Notes under the pieces: generated by a model
Seen by the model: only the letters and a program-made list of their open reading frames with translations
Database searches by the model: none
Told to the model about the DNA's origin: nothing
Translations under genes and position numbers: made by a program
Assembly (NCBI GenBank): GCA_036454645.1
Contig: JAZHSQ010000001.1
Coordinates: forward strand, 65,015-129,014
From: Olsenella_K sp036454645
GTDB lineage: Bacteria; Actinomycetota; Coriobacteriia; Coriobacteriales; Atopobiaceae
Reading direction: 5' to 3'
Length of the DNA: 64,000 bases
In this document: positions 9,956-18,137 of the stretch, one piece after another
Layout of the letters: each line of letters opens with the position of its first letter
How positions within the stretch are numbered: position 1 is the first letter of the stretch

Positions 9956-11017
9956 ATGGCGGGCGCTGTGGGAGAGGGAAAGACGCGCGCCGGCGAGGAG
10001 GCCGTCCGCGAGACGCGCGCCGGCAGGACGGCCCTGGTCATGGCGGGGCTCGCCGCGGCCCTCGCCGCGGCCTTCGTGGCCAACGTCTGCATGGGCACCG
10101 TCCCCGTGCCGCCGGACCGGCTGGCCTCCGTCCTCGCGCACCCCGACGCCGCCGACACCGCCTCGGCGATCGTGTGGAGCATCCGGCTGCCGAGGGTCTT
10201 CTCGGCCACGCTGCTCGGCGGGGCGCTCGCCGTCTCGGGCTTCCTGCTCCAGACCTTCTTCAACAACCCTATCGCGAGCCCCTTCGTCCTGGGCGTCTCC
10301 AACGGCGCCAAGTTCGTGGTGGCCCTCGTGATGGTCGTGGTCGTGGGCTCCTACGGCGTCATGTCCTCCTGGACGCTCGTGGCCGCCGCCCTCGTGGGAT
10401 CCCTCCTCGTGATGGCGCTGGTGCTGGCCGTGTCGCGGCGCGTGCGCAGCTCGTCGGTGCTGATCGTGGCCGGCGTGATGATCGGCTACGTCTGCTCGGC
10501 CGCCACGGACTTCCTCGTGACCTTCGCCTCCGACCAGAACATCGTGAACCTGCGCAACTGGTCGCAGGGCAGCTTCTCCGGCGCGCGCTGGGACGACGTG
10601 TCGGTCATGGCCGTCGTGGTCGCAGCCGCCCTCGCCTGCGCGCTCGCGCTCTCAAAGCCGATGGGCGCCTTCCAGCTGGGGGAGGGCTACGCAAGGAGCG
10701 TCGGCGTCGACGTCAGGCGGCTGCGCGCCGGGCTCGTGGTGCTCTCGAGCGTGCTCGCGGGCACCGTCACCGCCTTCGCGGGGCCGGTCTCCTTCGTGGG
10801 CGTCGCGGTCCCGCACGTCACCAAGCGGCTGCTCAACACCTCGCGCCCGCTCGCGGTGATTCCGGCGGCCTTCCTCGGCGGCGGGATCTTCTGCCTCGTG
10901 TGCGACCTCGTCGCGCGCACCCTGCTCGCCCCGACCGAGCTCTCCATCTCCACGGTGACGGCGATCTTCGGCGCGCCGGTGGTCCTGGCCGTCCTCCTCC
11001 GTAGGAGGCGGGAGTAG
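9956..11017 (+). CDS. btuC: FecCD-family ABC permease (BtuC-like)
   Basis: A 353-residue polytopic permease of the BtuC/FecCD family. After a charged 25-residue N-terminus come many membrane segments. The family blocks IRLPRVFSATLLGGALAVSG, NNPIASPFVLGVSNGA, EGYARSVGVDVRRLR (the ATPase-contact loop) and GPVSFVGVAVPHVTKRL are all present. It starts one base after the binding-protein stop and is followed directly by the ATPase gene. It should form the channel dimer for corrinoid uptake; specificity is inferred from the operon only. The upstream ribosome-binding site is weak, and translation may be coupled to the previous gene. Confidence 0.88.
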   Translation: MAGAVGEGKTRAGEEAVRETRAGRTALVMAGLAAALAAAFVANVCMGTVPVPPDRLASVLAHPDAADTASAIVWSIRLPRVFSATLLGGALAVSGFLLQTFFNNPIASPFVLGVSNGAKFVVALVMVVVVGSYGVMSSWTLVAAALVGSLLVMALVLAVSRRVRSSSVLIVAGVMIGYVCSAATDFLVTFASDQNIVNLRNWSQGSFSGARWDDVSVMAVVVAAALACALALSKPMGAFQLGEGYARSVGVDVRRLRAGLVVLSSVLAGTVTAFAGPVSFVGVAVPHVTKRLLNTSRPLAVIPAAFLGGGIFCLVCDLVARTLLAPTELSISTVTAIFGAPVVLAVLLRRRRE

Positions 11018-11911
11018 ATGGCGGGTGAGAAGGACGTGCGGCTCGCGGGCGCGGCCGCCGCGGCGCCCCGGGGCCTCGTGGCGCGCGGGCTCGACGCGGG
11101 CTACGCGGGGCGCGCGGTCGTCTCCGGCGTGGAGCTCGAGGTGCGCGCCGGCGAGGTCACGACCCTCGTCGGCCCCAACGGCGCGGGCAAGTCGACCATC
11201 CTCAAGACCCTCTCCGCCCTGCTCGAGCCCGTCGCCGGCTGCGTCCTGGTGGGCGACGAGCCGCTTCTTTCCCTGCCGGCGGCCGAGCGGGCGCGCCGCC
11301 TCTCCGTGGTGCTCACGGACCGACCGCGGACCGAGCTTTTGACCTGCAGGGACGTGGTCGAGAGCGGCCGCTACCCCTACACCGGCCGCTTCGGCGCGCT
11401 CGACGCGCACGACCGCGACGTGGTGCGGCGCACGATGCTGCTCACCAGCACGTGGGGGATGCGCGACGAGGACTTCATGCGCCTCTCGGACGGCCAGCGG
11501 CAGCGGGTCCTTCTCGCCCGCGCGATCTGCCAGGAGCCCGACGTGCTGCTGCTCGACGAGCCGACCTCCTACCTGGACATCCGCTACCAGGTGGAGCTGC
11601 TCTCGATCCTGCGCGAGCTGGCGCGGACGGAGGGGGTCGCGGTGGTGGCGTCGCTCCACGAGCTGCAGCTCGCGCGGGTCGTCTCCGACAGGGTCGTCTG
11701 CGTGCGCGACGGGCGCGTCTTCGCCAGCGGCACGCCGGCGGAGGTCTTCGTGCCCGAGGTGATCGACGCCCTCTTCGACCTCGAGCCGGGAAGCTACGAC
11801 CCGGCGACCGGCGCGGTGCGGCTGCCGCAGGCGCCGGCGGGCGAGAAGGGCGCGGGCGCGGCGTCGGCGCCGGGGCTGGCGGGGCCCGCCGCGCGCGGAC
11901 GGGAGGCCTAG
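11018..11911 (+). CDS. btuD: FecE/BtuD-type ABC ATPase
   Basis: A 297-residue ATPase that energises the BtuC-like permease. Walker A GPNGAGKST, the signature LSDGQRQR (Ser-Asp-Gly instead of Ser-Gly-Gly), Walker B VLLLDEPTSYLD and the switch residue in ASLHELQLA (His) are visible. The first 20 residues include MAGEKDVR, a variant of the GEKDxR motif found in linkers elsewhere in this operon, and the last 30 residues are a Gly/Ala-rich tail with GEKGAG. Its stop TAG is followed at once by the GTG start of cbiD, so import and synthesis genes are physically one transcription unit. Confidence 0.9.
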   Translation: MAGEKDVRLAGAAAAAPRGLVARGLDAGYAGRAVVSGVELEVRAGEVTTLVGPNGAGKSTILKTLSALLEPVAGCVLVGDEPLLSLPAAERARRLSVVLTDRPRTELLTCRDVVESGRYPYTGRFGALDAHDRDVVRRTMLLTSTWGMRDEDFMRLSDGQRQRVLLARAICQEPDVLLLDEPTSYLDIRYQVELLSILRELARTEGVAVVASLHELQLARVVSDRVVCVRDGRVFASGTPAEVFVPEVIDALFDLEPGSYDPATGAVRLPQAPAGEKGAGAASAPGLAGPAARGREA

Positions 11912-13201
11912 GTGGAGAGGTTCGAGCACTACGTCACGGTCGGGCGGCGGCGCCTGCGCTGCGGCTACACCACGGGCACCTGCGCCGCGGCGGCGACCCT
12001 GGGGGCGGCGACGCTGCTGCTCTCCGGCGAGGCGCTGCCGGCGGCGCGCGTCGCCACCCCCTCGGGGCTCGACGTCCCCGTCGAGCTCGAGCGCTACGAC
12101 GCCGGCCCCGGCTGGGCCGAGTGCGCGGTCAGGAAGGACGCGGGCGACGACCCGGACGTGACGGACGGCGCCTACGTGTACGCGCGCGTCTCGCGCACGG
12201 CGGCGCCCGGCGTCGCCGTCGACGGAGGGGCGGGCGTGGGCCGGGTGACGCGCGCCGGGCTCGACCAGCCCGTGGGCGCCGCGGCGATCAACCGCGTCCC
12301 CAGGCGCATGATCGAGGGGCAGGCCCGCGCCGCCATGCGCGCGGCCGGCTACGAGGGCGGGCTCTCCGTGGTCGTCTCCGTCCCGGAGGGCGTGCGCCTG
12401 GCGGAGCGGACCTTCAACCCCAGGCTCGGGATCGTCGGCGGCATCTCCGTGCTCGGGACCTCCGGGATCGTGCGGCCGATGAGCGAGGAGGCGCTCGTGG
12501 CCTCCATCGAGCTCGAGCTCAGGGTCCAGCGCGCCGCGGGGGTGCGCCACCTGCTCGTGGCGCCGGGCAACTACGGGCGCGACTTCGCCGCGGACGGGCT
12601 GGGGCTCGACGCGGCCGCGTGCGTGCAGTGCTCCAACTACGTGGGCCAGACGATCGACGCCGCGGCGCAGGCGGGCTTCGCGAGCATGCTCGTCGTGGGC
12701 TCGCTCGGCAAGCTCGTGAAGGTCGCGGCGGGCATCATGAACACGCACTCGCGCGTGGCCGACGGCCGGCGCGAGACGCTGGCCGCCCACGCCGCCCTCC
12801 AGGGGGCGAGCCGCGGGCTCGTGGGGGAGATAATGCGGTCAGTGACGACCGACGAGGCCCTGCCCCTGCTCGAGCGCGAGGGCATCCTGCGCGAGACCAT
12901 GGCCTCCGTGACGGCCTCCCTGGGGGCGCAGCTGCGGCGCAGGGCCGCGGGCGCGCTCGACGTGGAGGCGGTCGTGTTCTCGCCGGGCTGGGGCGTCCTC
13001 GGCGAGACCGAGGGCGCGCCGCGCCTGGTCCGCCTCCTGCGGGACGCGCGGGCGGCGGGCGAGGACAAGGGCGCGGGCGAGAAGGACGTGCGCCCCGGGG
13101 ACGCGTCCGGCGGCGAGGCTCCGGCCGCGGGCGAGAAGGACGTGCGCCCCGGGGCTGCAGGCGGCGGGGAGGGTCCCCGCGGAGAGAGGGGAGAGCTCTG
13201 A
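11912..13201 (+). CDS. cbiD: Cobalt-precorrin-5B C1-methyltransferase CbiD
   Basis: A 429-residue enzyme that methylates C-1 of cobalt-precorrin-5B in the anaerobic corrin pathway. The N-terminal RCGYTTGTCAAAA (17-29) is the family signature. ERTFNPRLGIVGGISVLGTSGIVRPMSE, the most conserved central block, lies in the middle. The GTG start at 11912 follows GGGAGG at the proper distance. From about residue 385 the protein carries a non-canonical tail of about 45 residues with two copies of GEKDVRPG separated by Gly/Ala/Glu. This tail is absent from typical CbiD proteins and probably disordered. It overlaps cbiF by one base. Confidence 0.95.
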   Translation: MERFEHYVTVGRRRLRCGYTTGTCAAAATLGAATLLLSGEALPAARVATPSGLDVPVELERYDAGPGWAECAVRKDAGDDPDVTDGAYVYARVSRTAAPGVAVDGGAGVGRVTRAGLDQPVGAAAINRVPRRMIEGQARAAMRAAGYEGGLSVVVSVPEGVRLAERTFNPRLGIVGGISVLGTSGIVRPMSEEALVASIELELRVQRAAGVRHLLVAPGNYGRDFAADGLGLDAAACVQCSNYVGQTIDAAAQAGFASMLVVGSLGKLVKVAAGIMNTHSRVADGRRETLAAHAALQGASRGLVGEIMRSVTTDEALPLLEREGILRETMASVTASLGAQLRRRAAGALDVEAVVFSPGWGVLGETEGAPRLVRLLRDARAAGEDKGAGEKDVRPGDASGGEAPAAGEKDVRPGAAGGGEGPRGERGEL

Positions 13202-14016
13202 TGGTTCACTTCGTGGGCGCCGGGTCGGGCGCGCCCGACCTCATCACCGTGCGGGGCGCGCGCCTGCTGGCCCGCGCCGACCTCGTGGTGTACGCGGGCT
13301 CGCTCGTGAACCCCGCCCTGCTCGAGGGCTGCAGGCCGGGCGCGAGGACCCTCGACTCCGCGCGGATGGACCTGGGGCAGGTCGTCTCCGCCATGGTCGC
13401 GGCCGACGCCGCGGGCGAGGAGGTCGTGCGGCTCCACACCGGCGACCCCTCCATATACGGGGCCATCCGCGAGCAGATGGACCTCCTCGACGAGGCGGGC
13501 GTCGCCTACGACGTCTGCCCGGGGGTCTCCGCCCTCTCGGGGGCGGCCGCCGCGCTCGGGGCGGAGTACACGCTGCCCGGCGTCTCGCAGACCGTGATCG
13601 TCACCCGCATGGAGGGGCGGACGCCGGTGCCCTCGGGGGAGCGGCTCTCCAAGCTTGCCTCCCACGGCTGCACCATGGTGCTCTTCCTCTCGGCGGGCCT
13701 GCTCGACCGCGTGCAGGAGGAGCTCCTGCGCGGCGCCTACGGGCCGGACACGCCGGCCGCGATCGTCTACAAGGCCACGTGGCCGGACGAGCGCGTCCTG
13801 CGCTGCACCGTGGGCACGCTCGCGCGCACGGCCGCGGAGGCCGGCGTCTCGCGCATGGCGATCGTGGCCGTCGGCGGCTTCCTCGAGGGGCCCTACCTGC
13901 GCTCCAAGCTCTACGACCCCGCGTTTGAGACGGGGTTCCGCCCCGCCCGCGCAACCGGCGGGGCCGGCACCGGCGCCGCCGCCGAGGGCGGCCGTGCGGA
14001 CGGGGGCGAGGCGTGA
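13201..14016 (+). CDS. cbiF: Cobalt-precorrin-4 C11-methyltransferase CbiF
   Basis: A 271-residue SAM-dependent methyltransferase of the tetrapyrrole methylase fold acting at C-11. The N-terminal HFVGAGSGAPDLITVRGARLL is typical of CbiF/CobM. The SAM-binding loop LHTGDPSIYGAIREQ and PGVSALSGAAAALGAEYTLP follow. The last 25 residues are a Gly/Ala extension. The ATG shares its A with the cbiD stop (TGATG), so translation is coupled. The next reading frame starts at its own stop codon in the same manner. Confidence 0.95.
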   Translation: MVHFVGAGSGAPDLITVRGARLLARADLVVYAGSLVNPALLEGCRPGARTLDSARMDLGQVVSAMVAADAAGEEVVRLHTGDPSIYGAIREQMDLLDEAGVAYDVCPGVSALSGAAAALGAEYTLPGVSQTVIVTRMEGRTPVPSGERLSKLASHGCTMVLFLSAGLLDRVQEELLRGAYGPDTPAAIVYKATWPDERVLRCTVGTLARTAAEAGVSRMAIVAVGGFLEGPYLRSKLYDPAFETGFRPARATGGAGTGAAAEGGRADGGEA

Positions 14017-16850
14017 TGGCGGCCGTTGCCGGCAGGGTCGGCGTCACGGGCGCGGCGGACGCCCGCGAGCCGCGGCGGGTCTCCCTCGTCGCCTTCACGG
14101 GCGCCGGGGCGGAGCTCGCCCGCAGGGTGGCCTCCGCGCTCGAGGCCGGCGGACGCTGGCGGGTCGCGGAGCTCGCCGCGTGCGGGAGCGCCGCCGAGGC
14201 GCGCGGCCTCGCCGCCGCGGGCCCCGTCGGCGCGTGGGCGCGCAGGCGCTTCAAGGCGGACGACGCCCTCGTGTTCGTGGGCGCCACGGGCATCGCCGTG
14301 CGCGCGGTCGCGCCGCTCGTGGCCGACAAGCGCCTGGACCCCGCGGTGGTGAGCGTGGACGAGCGGGGCTCCGTCGTGGTGCCGCTGCTCTCCGGCCACG
14401 TCGGCGGCGCCAACGACCTGGCGCGCGAGGTCGCCCGCGCGACGGGCGGGCTGGCCGCGGTCTCCACCGCGACGGACGTGCGGGGGCTCCTCGCCGTGGA
14501 CGAGTGGGCGGCAGGGCAGGGCCTCCGCCTCCTGGAGTGGGACGTGGCCAAGGAGGTCTCCGCGCGCCTGCTCGCGGGCGAGCCCGTCGGCTTCGCGAGC
14601 GACGTGCCGGTCGCGGGCGAGCTGCCCGCCGGCTTGGTGCGGGGCGCGGCCGAGGTCGGCGTGCTGGTCACGCGCGACCCCTCGAGGAGCCCCTTCGCCA
14701 GGACGCTCCACCTCGTGGTCCCGGACGTCACGATGGGCGTGGGCTGCCGCAGGGGCGCGGCCGAGCAGGACCTTGCGCGCGCGGTGGACGAGGCGCTGGC
14801 GGCGGCGGGGCTCTCGGGCGCCTCGGTGGCGCGGCTCGCGACCATCGACCTCAAGGCGGCCGAGCCCGCGGTCGTGGCGCTCTCCCGGCGCAGGGGCTGG
14901 GAGCTCGCGACCTTCTCGGCCGCCGAGCTCGCGGCGGTGCCGGGGGAGTTCGCCTCCTCTGACTTCGTGCGGCGGACCGTGGGCGTGGACAACGTCTGCG
15001 AGCGCGCCGCAGTGGCCGCGGGCGGCAGGCTCGTCTCGCCCAAGCGCGCCGGCGGAGGCGTCACGGTGGCCGTGGCCTGCGCGGACATGCCTGTCGCCTT
15101 CCCGGGCGCGGAGCCCGCGGCGGGCCGGGCGGCAGACGGCGGCGAGGAGCCGGCGGGCCAGGCGCCAGCCGGTGGCGAGGAGTCTGCGAGCGACGGCGGT
15201 CCCGCGGGGGAGCGCCGGTGCGGGCTCCTCAGCGTCGTGGGCCTCGGCCCCGGCGCGGCCGACGACCTCACGCAGAGGGCCCGCCGCACGATCGAGCGGG
15301 CCGACCTCGTGGTGGGCTACACGGTCTACGTCGACCTCGTGCGCGAGGCCTTCCCCGGCAAGCGGACCCTCGCGACGCCGATGCGCCGCGAGGTCGAGCG
15401 CTGCGAGGCGGCGCTCGCGGAGGCGGCGCGCGGCCAGCGCGTGGCGATGGTGTGCTCGGGGGACCCGGGCGTCTACGGCATGGCGGGGCTGTGCCTGGAG
15501 CTCGCCGAGGGCAGGCGCGACGTCGAGGTCGAGGTCGTGCCCGGCGTCACGGCGGCCACGGGCGGCGCGGCCCTGCTCGGCGCGCCGCTCATGCACGACT
15601 TCGCGGTGATCTCGCTCTCCGACCTGCTCACGCCCATCGAGAAGATCCGCGCGCGCGTCGTGGCGGCGGCCTCCTCGGACATGGTGATCTGCCTCTACAA
15701 TCCCTCGTCGCGCGAGCGCGCGGACTACCTCCGGCGCGCTTGCGACCTCGTGCTCGCCTACCGCCCGGCGCGGACGGTCTGCGGCGTGGTGAGAAACGTC
15801 GGGCGCGAGGGCGAGGCCAGCGAGGTGCTCACCCTGGGCGAGCTGCGCGACAGGCAGGTCGACATGTTCAGCACGGTCTTCGTCGGCAGCTCCGCGACCC
15901 GCGTGGTCGACGGGCGCATGGTGACCCCGCGCGGCTACCTCGAGCGCGGCCGCGCGACAGGGGAGAAGGACGCGCGGGCGGCGGCGCCGTCGGCGGAGAG
16001 GGACGCGCGGCTCGCAGGGGAGAAGGACGCGCGGGCCGTGGCGCCGTCGGCAGGCCCGGCGGCCCCCGCGGCGCCGGCCCCCGCCCCGCTGCCCCGCGTC
16101 CTCGTCTTCGGCGGCACCACCGAGGGGCGCGAGCTCGTCGGGTGGCTCTCCGCGCGCGGTCGCGCGGACGTGACGTACTGCTCGGCCACGCCCTACGGCG
16201 GCTCGCTCGTCTGCGAGGGGCCCCGCGTCACCACGGTCGGCAGGCCCCTGCCCGAGCCGGAGATCGAGGCCCTCCTCGCCAAGGGCGGCTTCGCGTGCGT
16301 GGTCGACGCCACGCACCCCTTCGCGACGTCGATCTCCGCCAGCGTGCGGCAGGCGGCCGGCGCGCGCGGCGTGCCGCTCGTGCGCGTCGTGCGCGAGGAC
16401 GTGCCGGAGGGCCCGTGGCGCCTCGCCGCCGACGCGGACGAGGCCGCCCGCGTCGTGGACGCCCTGCCGGGCAGGGTGCTCCTCACCACGGGCAGCAAGG
16501 AGCTGGCGAGCTTCGCGGCGCGCGTCCGCGACTTCCGCGAGCGCGCCTACGTGCGGATGCTCCCCGTCGCGGCCTCGCTCGAGCGCGCGTCTGCGCTGGG
16601 GCTCGCCGCGAGCCACGTCGTCGCGATGCAGGGGCCCTTCTCGGAGGACCTCAACCGCGCGCTGATCCGCGAGCTCGGGATTGGCGTCGTGGTCACCAAG
16701 GCGTCCGGCGCGAGCGGCGGCTTCTGGGAGAAGGTCCGCGCGGCCCGGGCGGAGGGCTGCGAGCTCGTGGTCATCGATCGTCCGGGGCGCGAGGAGGGCG
16801 CCGGCCTCGCGGAGGCCGAGCGCCGGCTGGCGGAGAGGTTCGGGGTGTAG
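14016..16850 (+). CDS. cbiGHJ: CbiG-CbiH-CbiJ trifunctional fusion (cobalt-precorrin-5A hydrolase / C17-methyltransferase / precorrin-6A reductase)
   Basis: One 944-residue chain with three enzymes. Residues about 20-365 are CbiG, which opens the delta-lactone and releases acetaldehyde (FVGATGIAVRAVAPL, LLSGHVGGANDLAREVA, TMGVGCRRG). Residues about 402-645 are CbiH, the ring-contracting C17-methyltransferase (LLSVVGLGPGAADDLTQRAR, CSGDPGVYGMAG, CLYNPSSRERADYL). Residues about 694-944 are CbiJ, the NADH-type reductase (VLVFGGTTEGRELV, VVDATHPFATSIS, TTGSKEL, MQGPFSEDLN). Two low-complexity linkers join them; the second contains GEKDAR twice. Separate genes are usual, and CbiG-CbiH fusions occur in some anaerobes. 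The fusion brings together steps that are close but not strictly consecutive. The ATG at 14016 is preferred over the GTG three bases before it. Confidence 0.94.
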   Translation: MAAVAGRVGVTGAADAREPRRVSLVAFTGAGAELARRVASALEAGGRWRVAELAACGSAAEARGLAAAGPVGAWARRRFKADDALVFVGATGIAVRAVAPLVADKRLDPAVVSVDERGSVVVPLLSGHVGGANDLAREVARATGGLAAVSTATDVRGLLAVDEWAAGQGLRLLEWDVAKEVSARLLAGEPVGFASDVPVAGELPAGLVRGAAEVGVLVTRDPSRSPFARTLHLVVPDVTMGVGCRRGAAEQDLARAVDEALAAAGLSGASVARLATIDLKAAEPAVVALSRRRGWELATFSAAELAAVPGEFASSDFVRRTVGVDNVCERAAVAAGGRLVSPKRAGGGVTVAVACADMPVAFPGAEPAAGRAADGGEEPAGQAPAGGEESASDGGPAGERRCGLLSVVGLGPGAADDLTQRARRTIERADLVVGYTVYVDLVREAFPGKRTLATPMRREVERCEAALAEAARGQRVAMVCSGDPGVYGMAGLCLELAEGRRDVEVEVVPGVTAATGGAALLGAPLMHDFAVISLSDLLTPIEKIRARVVAAASSDMVICLYNPSSRERADYLRRACDLVLAYRPARTVCGVVRNVGREGEASEVLTLGELRDRQVDMFSTVFVGSSATRVVDGRMVTPRGYLERGRATGEKDARAAAPSAERDARLAGEKDARAVAPSAGPAAPAAPAPAPLPRVLVFGGTTEGRELVGWLSARGRADVTYCSATPYGGSLVCEGPRVTTVGRPLPEPEIEALLAKGGFACVVDATHPFATSISASVRQAAGARGVPLVRVVREDVPEGPWRLAADADEAARVVDALPGRVLLTTGSKELASFAARVRDFRERAYVRMLPVAASLERASALGLAASHVVAMQGPFSEDLNRALIRELGIGVVVTKASGASGGFWEKVRAARAEGCELVVIDRPGREEGAGLAEAERRLAERFGV

Positions 16851-16852
16851 GG

Positions 16853-18136
16853 ATGAAGGTCTACCTGGTCGGCATAGGCATGGGGAACCCGGCGACGCTC
16901 ACGCTCGGGGCGCGCGACGCGATCCTTGCGAGCGGGCTCGTGGTGGGCGCGCCGCGCATGCTCGACGCCGTGCGCGACCTGCTGCGCACTGCCTCGGGCG
17001 AGAAGGGTGCGGGCGAGAAGGGCGAGGACGCCGCGGGCGCCGGCGCGCCGGCCCCGGGCGCGCCGCGGCTCGTGGCGGCCGTGCGCCCGGACGACGTCGT
17101 GGCCGCCCTCGCCGCCTCCCGCGCGCGGGTGGCGAGCGTGGTCTACTCCGGCGACGTGGGCTTCTACAGCGGCGCCGCGCTCCTGGCCGGGAGGCTGGAC
17201 GGCTGGGACGTGGAGGAGGTCCCGGGCGTCTCGTCGCTCTCCTACCTCGCCGCGCGGGCGCGCGTGAGCTGGCAGGACGCCTTCGTCGTCTCCGTGCACG
17301 GCAGGCAGGGCGACGCCGCCGGCGCCGTGCAGGCGCACGAGAAGACCTTCGTGCTCACGGGAGGGGCGACCAAGGCCCAGGACGTCTGCGCCGAGCTCCA
17401 GCGCCGCGGCCTCGGCGGGGTCGGGGTCGTCGCCGGCGAGCGCCTCTCGTACCCCGACGAGCGCGTCGTGCGCGGCACCGCCGCCGAGCTCGCGTCCCTC
17501 TCCTTCGCGGACCTCACGTCGCTTCTGGTCCTGAACCCCAGGCCCGTCTCGCGCCGCACGTCCGCCCCGTGCCTTCCCGACTCGGCCTTCGAGCGGGGGG
17601 AGGCGCCCATGACGAAGGAGGAGGTCAGGGAGCTCGTGGTCTGCAAGCTCGCGGTCGAGCCCTCCTCCGTGGTGTGGGACGTCGGCGCGGGGACCGGCTC
17701 GGTCTCCGTGGAGGCCGCGCTGGCGGCGCCCGCGGGGCGCGTCTTCTCCGTCGAGCGCGACGCTCGCGCCTGCGGGCTGGTGCGCCGCAACAAGGAGCGC
17801 TTCGGCCTCTCCAACCTGCACGTCGTCGAGGGGGCGGCGCCGGAGGCCCTGTGCGGCCTGCCCGCGCCCGACCGCGTCTTCGTCGGGGGCTCCGCCGGGC
17901 GGCTGCGCGAGGTCGTGGCCTGCGCGCTCGCGGCCAACACGCGCGTGCGCGTCGTGGTCACGGCCGTCTCGCTCGAGACCGTCTCGGAGGCCTTCGGGTG
18001 CCTGTCCGCGCTCGGCATGGCGGACGTGGAGGCCGCGCAGGTCTCCGTCAGCCGGGCGCGCGCCCTGGGCGCCCACCACCTCATGCGCGCGCAGAACCCG
18101 GTCTTCGTCTTCTCCGCCAACGGAAGGGAGGCATAG
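16853..18136 (+). CDS. cbiET: CbiE-CbiT bifunctional precorrin C5,15-methyltransferase / C12-decarboxylase
   Basis: A 427-residue fusion equivalent to CobL. The N-terminal part (1 to about 230) is CbiE with VYLVGIGMGNPATLTLGAR, VVYSGDVGFYSGA and VPGVSSLSYLAAR. The C-terminal part (about 235-427) is CbiT with the SAM motif VVWDVGAGTGSVSVEAAL and DRVFVGGSAG. Together they methylate C-5 and C-15 and remove the acetate carboxyl at C-12. An insertion with GEKGAGEKGED sits near residues 45-60. The start ATG is two bases after the upstream stop. CbiE/CbiT are separate in Salmonella and fused in many others. Confidence 0.94.
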   Translation: MKVYLVGIGMGNPATLTLGARDAILASGLVVGAPRMLDAVRDLLRTASGEKGAGEKGEDAAGAGAPAPGAPRLVAAVRPDDVVAALAASRARVASVVYSGDVGFYSGAALLAGRLDGWDVEEVPGVSSLSYLAARARVSWQDAFVVSVHGRQGDAAGAVQAHEKTFVLTGGATKAQDVCAELQRRGLGGVGVVAGERLSYPDERVVRGTAAELASLSFADLTSLLVLNPRPVSRRTSAPCLPDSAFERGEAPMTKEEVRELVVCKLAVEPSSVVWDVGAGTGSVSVEAALAAPAGRVFSVERDARACGLVRRNKERFGLSNLHVVEGAAPEALCGLPAPDRVFVGGSAGRLREVVACALAANTRVRVVVTAVSLETVSEAFGCLSALGMADVEAAQVSVSRARALGAHHLMRAQNPVFVFSANGREA

Positions 18137-18137
18137 C

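Noticed and set aside
13911..16616. Very long minus-strand open frame opposite the cbiF/cbiGHJ genes
   Set aside because: High-GC shadow frame: composition is His/Arg/Gly/Ala-rich, no family motif, and it is antisense to strongly recognised enzymes.
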